The notes under the pieces were generated by a model. It saw nothing but the letters and a program-made list of their open reading frames with translations. It did not search any database and was not told the DNA's origin. Both the position numbers and the translations under genes were made by a program. Shown here in pieces: positions 1-6,234 of a DNA stretch of 15,962 bases; the stretch's first letter is position 1; each line of letters begins with the position of its first letter. This stretch comes from Thalassiosira profunda (lineage: Eukaryota > Bacillariophyta > Thalassiosirophyceae > Thalassiosirales > Thalassiosiraceae). The stretch lies in the NCBI GenBank assembly GCA_036939355.1, contig JALLAP010002494.1:1-15962 (forward strand), in the 5' to 3' direction.

Positions 1-226
1 TCACGGCGCCGTACTCGTAATCGTCCTCGGCGGCGAGGGCCGCCAGGGGAGAGGTAACGAGGGTGGTGGCGACGGTGGCAGCTGCCACCGTCGCGGTGTT
101 GGTGAACCTCTCGAGGTCGGAGGATGTGGCGGCCAGCGCCGATTTTGGGGCGGCCGACGGGCCCGGGGCGACAAACGCCGATGCCGACGAGGCGGCGAGG
201 AGGGAGGCGATGGCGGCGAGCTTCAT
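1..226 (-). CDS. N-terminus of a plastid thylakoid-targeted protein (partial)
   Basis: Reading leftward from the ATG at 226, 75 codons are open to the window edge; the 3' end lies outside. Residues 1-17 form a short signal peptide (MKLAAIASLLAASSASA) followed by F18-V-A-P, an ASAF-type cleavage motif. This is the known hallmark of import into secondary red-lineage plastids (stramenopiles, cryptophytes, haptophytes). Residues 19-45 resemble a Ser/Ala-rich transit peptide. Residues 45-66 are a second hydrophobic stretch ending in Ala-x-Ala (LAALAA), as in thylakoid-transfer domains. The mature chain would begin near EDDYEYGAV at residue 67. I infer a lumenal or single-span thylakoid protein but cannot name it from nine mature residues. 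A bZIP-type site lies about 82 bp upstream. Confidence 0.72.
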   Translation of the reverse strand, partial: MKLAAIASLLAASSASAFVAPGPSAAPKSALAATSSDLERFTNTATVAAATVATTLVTSPLAALAAEDDYEYGAV

Positions 227-307
227 GATGGGGCCGTGGCGTCAGGGGGGCTCGGGGGGTGGGATGTTGCTGCGGCGGCGGAAAAAATGGGGCGAGAAAG
301 TTGACGC

Positions 308-315
308 TGACGTCA
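308..315. promoter_or_regulatory. Palindromic TGACGTCA bZIP/CRE-type site
   Basis: A perfect TGACGTCA palindrome lies about 82 bp upstream of the ATG of the plastid protein gene. TGACGT is the core bound by CREB/ATF-type bZIP factors and by aureochromes, the blue-light bZIP receptors of photosynthetic stramenopiles. Location and function are consistent with light control. An 8-bp match can arise by chance, and no TATA box is evident nearby. Confidence 0.4.
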
Positions 316-500
316 CAGGTGTCACGAAATCTTTTGGCTCGTGGCCGTTGCCGGCCGAGTCGAGAGGGACGGGCCAAGCGAGAGACGATCCAAAACAGCT
401 CCTGATTGTTACTCTGCGCAAGCATGCAACGGTATGCATCAAACAATCGCTTCTCTTATTCATTGCAATAGCTTCATCATCACGCATCTACTCCGCACAT

Positions 501-2850
501 CTACTCGTTCCTCCCGACCTCCGTCCACGTAGGGCCGCCGTCAGCCACGAGCGAAAGCGACGAGTTGGGAACCGACACAAAGTCCCTGTCGTCCTTCAAA
601 TTGAGGTACGCGTTGTTCGCACCCTTCACGCGAGTTCCCGCCTCCGAGAACATGAGCGTGATCACCGTGCCCCTCGCAAAACGATCCGCGGTCGAGTGGT
701 TCAGGCGAATGATCGTACGGTTCGGATCGCCCTGCACGTCAATCAGAAACGTATTGCCCTCGTTCTTGGGCAGGACCCAGTAGTACGGCGTGGCCGGATC
801 GGGAGGCAGGCCGATGGCCACGCCAGTCGTCAGCGTGCCCGCCATCCTCGCTCCGCTCGAGGACATGAGCGAGGCTCCGGGCTTGGCCGGGCCCTGGCCG
901 AACGTCAGAGTGGCAGCGGTGAGCTCCACGTCTCCGGTGATGGAAAAGTAGAAGTAAGGAGCGGACTTGTCGTACAATGCGCTCATCCCGATGAACTCCC
1001 ACTCGCCGTTTCCAGAGTGCGGTCCCGAGGAGATGATGCTGCCCGATTCATACCGCATGGCTGCCACGATGGAGCTGGGCACGGAGCTGCGGGCGTAGAC
1101 GCCGAAGGTCACAAAGTCGTGGCCGGGAACCTTGAGCGTTTCGTCCGCCATGAGCTTGAAGGTGCTGTGTTGGTTTAAGATGCGTGTGAGATTAGAGATT
1201 CGGAGCAAATCTCTTCAAGCCAACAGTTCCAAGCAGTCCGTTCACTCACCCGCTTGATATCTTTGTGACTTTGATAACTTTGTGATCGGGATACAGCGCA
1301 TTCGAATCGTCCATGACTTCGATGTTGACATTTGGATTCGAGGGGCCGTATCGATACTCCAGCTTCCATCCGGGGACCACTTGATTGGCCTCATCGATGC
1401 CCTTGAACGCTCCGTTCCAGAACGAGTTCACCGGGGCCGGATCCAAGCCTACAGACTTGTGGCTGATGAGATCGATGCCTGGGTTGCGGTTCAGATTCGC
1501 CTGGACGTGGGTGTGGCCCAACATGCCGTTCATGATGTTGCCGTAGCTCGAGTCGTCGATGATGACAATCGGCCTGTCGAGAGCCTTGTCCGTGGCCTCG
1601 AGGCGAACATCGTGCAGTTTTACATTTGTCTTGGCGCCGGTGACGTAGACGTGGGCGATGTCCGTATCGGGAGGCTCGACGAACATTCCGTAGAACTTGT
1701 TGTCGTTGCAAGAGCCAGGGCCTTCGGCGTAGATGCCGGATTCAAAGCCACCGCCGGACATGCCTCCGCCGAGGAAGGAGTTGGTGCTGCGCGGTGTGCA
1801 CAAGATGTGCACAAGTTGTGATGAGAGACGAGACGGGTGAGAACTCATTGAAACAGAACATACAGGCTTCAATATCAACCAATGTTCAATTGATCAGGAC
1901 TCTTGCAAAAGAAGTTGCAACGCTACTCACTTGACAAAGGATCCCTCCTCGGCAGACAGCAAGATTCCCGTCTTGGCATGACGAATCCGCACGTTCTGGT
2001 AGTTCCCGAACGGCACGCCGCCATTGTTCTTCGCCACGAGACTAAGCGCCGGACCTCCCAGGAAGTAGTAGATGAAGACATTGCTGACTATCACAGACTC
2101 GACCAGCGCCTGATCCGCCTCCACCAGCACCCCTCCGGCGGCTTGAATGTTATCGCATCCGGCGCCGTAAGGCCAATCGTAAACGGCCAAATCGCGGAGG
2201 GACGCCGCGTGGCCCGTCAGCTTGACGGCGTGGCCGGTCCCGCAGTAGGCGAGGGTGGAGCCGCCGGCGTCGAACTGGATGGCGAGCGGGGACGAGCCGT
2301 AGCCTTGGCCTTGCAAGGTGACGCCTCCCGGAACCTCCAGCGGGGTGTTGATGCGAAACACGCCCTTGGGGAGGACAACCGTGCCGCCACTCAAGTTGGA
2401 CGCGGCCGCATCAATCGCGGCCTGGAGGGCGGGGCCGTCGTCGGTGGCGGAATCGCCCGTCGCGCCGAAGGCGGAGGCGTAGGTGGGGCCGTCGGGGAGG
2501 GTGCACTCGCATGATGTGTCAAGCAAACGGCGACGACTCTGAGAGCCGTCGATGGCGGCTAGCGCCCCATCGGCGGCCGACTCGTCGTTGCGCTGCAATA
2601 GGTCGGGAAGGGCCCGCGCCAGGTCCTCGTTCTGGGATTGCAACTCGGCCACTTGCGCGGCCAGCGCCCGCATCTGCCGTTGCGTCTCATCTTGATGTGC
2701 GCCCCGATGCCGCCCGCCGGCATATCGATCGAGCGAGTACAGACCGAGGAGGCCGACGAGCTCGGCGAGGATGATGAGGGCGGCCTTGGTGGCGGTGCCC
2801 ATGGTGGAGGAGGGCGCCATGGCGGAGGTCAGGGGCATGCACAAGGGCAT
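501..2850 (-). CDS. Membrane-anchored pectate-lyase-like beta-helix protein
   Basis: Three exons (2850-1931, 1786-1250, 1164-501) join in phase 2 at both junctions to give about 706 residues. Residues 23-40 form one hydrophobic segment near the N-terminus with no obvious cleavage site, suggesting a type II signal anchor. Residues 55-90 are a heptad-like coiled-coil stalk, followed by an Arg-rich SRRRLLD and a CEC pair. From about residue 122 the sequence matches the pectate lyase 3/GH28-like right-handed beta-helix fold: DSATDDGPALQAAIDAAA, GGTVVLPKGVFRI, GGVTLQGQGYG, then repeated short strands. The last 200 residues look like a separate beta-rich domain that I do not recognise. Probable role: extracellular or Golgi polysaccharide binding or cleavage (wall, mucilage or alginate-type uronans); catalytic residues were not identified. 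Start: ATG 2850 is the first in frame, but those at 2820 and 2802 have better contexts (GCCATGG, ACCATGG). Confidence 0.8.
1165..1249 (-). other. Intron 2 of the beta-helix gene (85 nt)
   Basis: Donor GTGAGT at 1249 and acceptor ACACAG ending at 1165. Splicing in phase 2 joins ..KISSG to TFKLMADE, linking two frames that otherwise stop; without it the upstream frame ends immediately after the donor. Confidence 0.85.
1787..1930 (-). other. Intron 1 of the beta-helix gene (144 nt)
   Basis: Donor GTGAGT at 1930 and acceptor CGCAG ending at 1787. Phase 2 splicing gives ..EGSFV-N-TNSFLGGG. Unspliced, the frame stops at once (TGA inside the donor). The interval is AT-richer than the flanking exons, as expected for an intron. 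Confidence 0.87.
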
Positions 2851-3498
2851 GCAACCGCGGCGGCCGGCGGCGGCGAAAGTGGTGAGAAGGAGAGGAGGGG
2901 CCTCTCGTGACTGTCTCGAATGTCGCCGCAGTCACGATGTGACCCGGTTAGTGATCGAAATTGTCCTACACAAATCATTGCGGAATCAGTATGTTGCTCC
3001 CCCTGTTGTGAGAAGAAGGCTGGACAGTGCCTCTGAGAGCGTCACGTGATGGATCGTGACCACCCCCTCTCTTCCCTTTCAAGCTTATCTCGCTTGCATG
3101 CAACCAAACCCTCGTCGGACTGGGCGAGAAAGGTATGGGCCCGTCGCACACGCGTTGTTTGAGTTCGTCGGTGCATGGTTTGTGTGATGGATCTTTGCTC
3201 TGCCGGCCGTATCCACTTTCACTGCTTATTCAGTACACCTTCTTCGGAGCGGGTGCTCAAGAGAATGCATTGCACTTCTTTGCAGGCACGTTGGTACCAT
3301 ACGAATTGGGGCTTGGCCATCATCTCTTGGACGTATCTTAGGCACATCAAATGCAAACGACGCTTTGGGAGCACTTCCTTGATCAGGGAGGGAGGACAAC
3401 AAAGGATAACACGCCGCCATTCTGCGAGCAATGGAAGCAAGCCGTTGCAAAGAATCACCCTATTGTACACTCATACTATGCATGCAATCCCACACCCC
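2851..3498. other. Intergenic region upstream of the beta-helix gene
   Basis: This 648-bp stretch between two minus-strand genes should hold the promoter of the beta-helix gene and the 3' UTR of the acidic-protein gene. It contains an 8-bp palindrome TCACGTGA (3042-3049) with a CACGTG E/G-box core, about 190 bp upstream of the ATG, a candidate bHLH/bZIP site. Short open frames around 3135-3520 on both strands show no domain, low-complexity trend or splice logic, so I call no gene here. Confidence 0.5.
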
Positions 3499-4131
3499 TC
3501 ACTCCTTTACAGGGAGCGCTAGCGGCCCCGCCTCCACTGCCGCCGTGATGGCATTATCCACGGTCAGATTGCACGGCCACTCGCAGATCGTCGCCTCCTC
3601 CGCCTGCCCGTCGAACGACAATGTGCGCACCCGCCGTGGCGAGGAGGGCGGGGTGATGAGCGGCGTGGGGGCGGCGGCGTCCTCGGCGTTTTCCTCGGCG
3701 TCATCGCAGGCCCGGAGGGAGATGGTGAGGTTGTTCCCCAGGCTGTTGTTGGAAGCGACGCGGAGGAGGGGCTCCTCCTCCTCCTCCTCCTCCTCCTCCT
3801 CCTCCTCCTCCTCCTCCTCTTGGTGTGGCTTGGCGGCGATGCTGGGGCCGGACAGATGCTCTTCAAGGGAGCGCTTCTTGGCCTCCTTGGTGGTCATGGC
3901 GCAGTCCCAGTCCCCATCTTCCCCGATGGTGAGCACCAGGTCCAGGTCCTCCGTCTCCTCGGCGGCGTCCGGCATGGGCTCGTCGTCGTCGCTCTTGTCC
4001 GACGGGTGGACTTCGATTTTGTCGTCGAAATGAACGCGCGAGGAGACGTGCGGGCGCTTGTTCGGCTTCGCCTCGTCGGCCTGGTGGCACATGAGGCGCT
4101 TGACGCGGGAGGAGGGGGCGACGGTCGGCAT
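3499..4131 (-). CDS. Acidic low-complexity protein with RVHF motif and poly-Glu run
   Basis: 210 residues from ATG 4131; intronless as far as visible; no family recognised. The N-terminus is basic (SSRVKRL). RVHFDD at residues 32-37 matches the RVxF docking motif for protein phosphatase 1. The middle is strongly acidic (SDDDEP, EETEDLD, EDGDWD), then there are 16 consecutive Glu encoded by a GAG microsatellite. A proline-directed cluster (TPLITPPSSPRR) is followed by RVRTLS, an RxRxxS site for AGC-type kinases. No membrane segment or signal peptide. The composition suggests a disordered regulatory protein, possibly a PP1 regulator or nuclear protein; that is an inference from short motifs only. 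The TATA box upstream and sustained codon bias favour a real gene. The MYB gene lies upstream on the same strand. Confidence 0.6.
   Translation of the reverse strand: MPTVAPSSRVKRLMCHQADEAKPNKRPHVSSRVHFDDKIEVHPSDKSDDDEPMPDAAEETEDLDLVLTIGEDGDWDCAMTTKEAKKRSLEEHLSGPSIAAKPHQEEEEEEEEEEEEEEEEPLLRVASNNSLGNNLTISLRACDDAEENAEDAAAPTPLITPPSSPRRVRTLSFDGQAEEATICEWPCNLTVDNAITAAVEAGPLALPVKE
3772..3819. repeat. CTC trinucleotide microsatellite (16 units, GAG on minus strand)
   Basis: Sixteen uninterrupted CTC units lie inside the acidic-protein gene; read on the minus strand they encode the Glu run. Perfect purity at the DNA level, with no synonymous GAA codons, suggests recent slippage expansion, so length may vary between strains. 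Confidence 0.95.
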
Positions 4132-4447
4132 GGTCGTGTGATGCGATGCGACGGGGTGGCAATTTTGCAATTCGTCGATGATGAAGAAACGAGTTTATAG
4201 GCGCCCAACGGTGCAACCAAAGCTCTGAAGAGGTGGTCACAAGATGGAATGGCGACCCAACCGAAGCGAGCGAAGTCTTGGGAGAAGTGCGTTCGTGCGT
4301 GAAAGGAAGGCGGCGGCTGGCTGCGGAGTCCAACGTTCATCTTCGCGCGTGTTATCGGTTCTTTTGGACTGCACTTTGCTGTATCTTTTGTAGCGCTCAG
4401 TAAATTGACGTATTAACACACTACTTTGGAGTCCGTGAGATGTAATA
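4132..4447. promoter_or_regulatory. Promoter region of the acidic-protein gene
   Basis: 316 bp between the MYB stop and the acidic-protein start. On the minus strand TATAAA lies at 4199-4194, about 65 bp upstream of the ATG at 4131, a plausible TATA box for the acidic-protein gene. The rest is probably MYB 3' UTR plus upstream promoter; I see no gene, repeat or strong hairpin in it. Confidence 0.5.
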
Positions 4448-4942
4448 CTACTTATCAACGCGACCAGTGCCTCCGGGCTCGAGCGATGCCCCGATCTCCA
4501 TGTCGTCGCTCTTCCACGGATGAAGCAACTGCTGGACGACGCTAGCGCGCTGTTCGCCGTCGGCGTGGCACCGTGCCTCGTGCGCCGCCAACAGCCTTTT
4601 CTTCTCCTCTGAGCCAATCTTCTGCGCGTGGCTCCTGATCTGGGACTTCTTCCGCGTCGGGATGAGGGGCTCGAGGGCGGTCCAGCGTGACCAACCATGT
4701 TGGATGATGCCCTGCTTGAATTGCTCATTCTCCGCCTCAGTCCAGTGACCCGTCCCTACCGCTGCGGCCTCGCCATTAGACGAAGTGGCCGCGCCTCCAA
4801 CCTCGCTCGACTCCTCTTGCTCCACGCCAGACGAGCCGGAAGCGAGCGCCGGACACGTGACCGTGGCGGCGCTCGCCCCGGCAATTGTGACGTTCGTGTT
4901 CGATGCACTGGCGTTGAAAGTTGCTGCAACCCATCCCGCCAT
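4448..4942 (-). CDS. One-repeat MYB-like DNA-binding protein, SHAQK type
   Basis: 164 residues from ATG 4942 (upstream in-frame codons GTG GCG lack an ATG). Residues 1-62 are Ala/Ser/Gly-rich and probably disordered. Residues 66-112 form one MYB/SANT repeat: HWTEAENEQF (W67), GWSRWTALEPLIPTRKKSQ (W84, W87), then SHAQK at 104-108. The SHAQKYF class of one-repeat MYBs has this signature in the recognition helix; the final YF is replaced by IG here. A basic/Ala-rich helix follows (EEKKRLLAAHEAR). The protein likely binds DNA in the nucleus as a transcription factor. In plants such proteins recognise TATCCA/GATA-like elements; an AGATACCTATCCA stretch sits just upstream of this gene, so autoregulation is conceivable but unproven. 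Confidence 0.85.
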   Translation of the reverse strand: MAGWVAATFNASASNTNVTIAGASAATVTCPALASGSSGVEQEESSEVGGAATSSNGEAAAVGTGHWTEAENEQFKQGIIQHGWSRWTALEPLIPTRKKSQIRSHAQKIGSEEKKRLLAAHEARCHADGEQRASVVQQLLHPWKSDDMEIGASLEPGGTGRVDK

Positions 4943-4963
4943 CGCCACGTTGCCGAAGAGTTT

Positions 4964-5020
4964 AGATACCTATCCACCATTTGGGTACTCCTTATCTGGC
5001 AGCAGCGCGTAAAGGTATCT
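4964..5020. promoter_or_regulatory. Inverted AGATACCT / AGGTATCT pair upstream of the MYB gene
   Basis: AGATACCT at 4964-4971 is the exact reverse complement of AGGTATCT at 5013-5020, separated by 41 bp. The left arm runs into TATCCA (4971-4976), and CTTATC (an I-box/GATAAG-like core) lies between the arms. These cores resemble known targets of one-repeat MYBs. Only 22 bp separates the left arm from the MYB start codon, so it may sit in the 5' UTR or core promoter. Confidence 0.3.
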
Positions 5021-5045
5021 TTTGGTTAACCCTCTGGTACTCATG

Positions 5046-5124
5046 CCTCGATTTGCCTCGATTTTTTTTTTGGCGCGCCCTAATAAAATTGCAAGATAAC
5101 AAGCGATTGCCTCGATTTCGAGGT
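5046..5124. repeat. Three direct copies of GCCTCGATTT
   Basis: GCCTCGATTT occurs twice back to back near 5046-5065 and again near 5108-5117, where it continues into CGAGG to form a short palindrome (CCTCGATTTCGAGG). The second copy merges into a T-run. Candidate binding sites or slippage products; no known function recognised. Confidence 0.5.
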
Positions 5125-5412
5125 AGCTTCGGTTTTGGGCTGGTTGTTCGCTCAAAATTAGGAATACGAAAAAGCCGCAAGTATGCGGATTACTCAGAAT
5201 TAAGCGTAGAATCGAATGGTGCTACTGGCGGAGGTCGAGATCCATTGCATCATTACCATACGGCTTGACGGATTCAGGGGCAATCTGATACGCCCATCTG
5301 AAAGATCTCGAAGAGTTATTAGCTTTAGCTTACTTTCCTATTGTCAACGGCCTGATATTCGCCGAGATATGAGGGCTCAAAGTGGTGCGGCGGCTAATTT
5401 GAGTGGCAAAAC

Positions 5413-5436
5413 GAGCTCACGTGTTGCTGTGAGCTC
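5413..5436. repeat. Perfect 8-bp inverted repeat with CACGTG at the loop edge
   Basis: GAGCTCAC (5413-5420) and GTGAGCTC (5429-5436) are exact reverse complements around an 8-nt loop. Each arm carries a SacI-like GAGCTC palindrome, and CACGTG spans the left arm/loop junction. It could be a paired binding site or the remnant end of a small mobile element. Confidence 0.55.
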
Positions 5437-5578
5437 CAAAGGGTTAATAGTGACTTTTTTGCTAGCTTTGCCGCCTATGCGCCCAAAGGCAACGCAATGG
5501 CCCGAGTGACATTTGCCACATGGCTTCTGGGCATCCATTGAGTCAATTACAAAGTCTACGATAATTGCGCACGTGCCA

Positions 5579-5608
5579 CCCATTTTTTTCATTTTAGAAA
5601 AAAATGGG
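5579..5608. repeat. 11-bp perfect inverted repeat (hairpin) CCCATTTTTTT / AAAAAAATGGG
   Basis: The arms at 5579-5589 and 5598-5608 are exact reverse complements with an 8-nt loop. A-tract arms capped by CCC/GGG make a stable cruciform-capable element. It marks the left border of the diverged repeat cluster that follows, so it may be a mobile-element remnant. Confidence 0.7.
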
Positions 5609-5639
5609 CTTTTTGGCCATTACGGTGTTACGGATTGGC

Positions 5640-5988
5640 CTGGTGGATCGGTCTCAGAGACCCCCAGCAGTGACCATCCAAACTCGCCAGGAGGTTCCCA
5701 ATACCGCCATTGGTGATGGATGATGCCTCTGAATTGGTGTTGCAAGGTACCATCCATTTTATTTGGGGGCCCTGGCTGATGCTCTAGTGGAGTGGGTCCT
5801 CCAAAATTGAGAAAAATGGCTGTGACAGACGCCAACCATCCAGTAGATCCAGAGAGACCCAGCGGCAATCCAAAGTGCCCAATACTGCCATGGGTGATGG
5901 AGGATGCCTCCAAATGGGTGAAATCTACCAAACAACGTTGGTGATGAAGGATGCCTCCAAATGCAAATGGGTGGGATCTACCAAACAA
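5640..5988. repeat. Diverged tandem repeat cluster
   Basis: A segment around 5640-5720 (ending CCATTGGTGATGGATGATG) recurs in diverged form at about 5851-5911 (ending CCATGGGTGATGGAGGATG). The second copy overlaps a shorter tandem pair: units near 5890-5934 and 5938-5988 share GATGCCTCCAAATG and end in ATCTACCAAACAA. Spacing about 200 bp for the large unit and about 50 bp for the small one. Substitutions and indels between copies show that it is old. It encodes no convincing protein on either strand. Confidence 0.6.
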
Positions 5989-6080
5989 TTCTTCTCTCTC
6001 AGAGGGGGCTCTGGTTGTTGTTGTTGCTTTTTTGGGGTGAAGGTAAAAAGGGGGCATAAAAGGGGGTGAAAGCACATTTA

Positions 6081-6155
6081 GCATTTAGGGTTATATAGGA
6101 TTCGACTAGCTTCAGTGTTAGTCCGGCTACACAGTGCCCGCTGGCCAGCGGGCAC
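6081..6155 (+). promoter_or_regulatory. Likely core promoter of the rhomboid-like gene
   Basis: A TTTAGGGTTA telobox-like stretch is followed directly by TTATATAGG (6091-6099), a TATA-like element about 140 bp upstream of the ATG at 6235. A 22-bp perfect GC-rich palindrome follows at 6134-6155, which would lie in the 5' UTR if transcription starts about 30 bp past the TATA element. Assignment is by position and motif only. Confidence 0.4.
6134..6155. repeat. 22-bp perfect palindrome
   Basis: The left half is GTGCCCGCTGG and the right half its exact reverse complement, with no spacer, 80 bp before the start codon of the rhomboid-like gene. It could be a dimeric transcription-factor site or a DNA/RNA secondary-structure element near the 5' end of the transcript. 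Confidence 0.8.
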
Positions 6156-6234
6156 GGGCGCGCGCCGGGATTGAGTCGGTGGCATTTTTTTGGTGCACGA
6201 ACCAACCCGGAGGGGCGAGGAGGGGGTGCTGACC

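Larger units (their letters stand above)
4943..6234. other. 1.3-kb non-coding spacer between MYB and rhomboid-like genes
   Basis: Divergent spacer: MYB transcribed leftward, rhomboid-like gene rightward. It is visibly AT-richer than the flanking genes. It holds an inverted AGATACCT/AGGTATCT pair, three GCCTCGATTT copies, inverted repeats at 5413-5436 and 5579-5608, CACGTG boxes at 5418 and 5570, diverged repeats at 5640-5988, a TATA-like element near 6092 and a 22-bp palindrome at 6134. Open frames inside it are short or made of repeat translations, so I see no gene. Confidence 0.65.

Noticed and set aside
63..1178. Long open frame on the plus strand
   Set aside because: It lies opposite the plastid-protein and beta-helix exons, is Arg/Gly/His-rich as expected of antisense to GC-biased codons, and has no domain.
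3135..3522. Small protein genes in the 2851-3498 spacer
   Set aside because: Several short overlapping frames on both strands, none with composition, domain or splice support.
3772..3819. CRISPR-like or satellite array
   Set aside because: It is a simple CTC microsatellite in frame with a Glu run, with no spacers.
5620..6084. 154-codon open frame on the minus strand in the spacer
   Set aside because: Its translation repeats itself (GGILHHQ, GIIHHQW) because it covers the diverged DNA repeats; no promoter, splice or family support.
6084..6093. Interstitial telomere repeat (TTTAGGGTTA)
   Set aside because: Only one unit is present; more likely a telobox-like promoter motif or chance.
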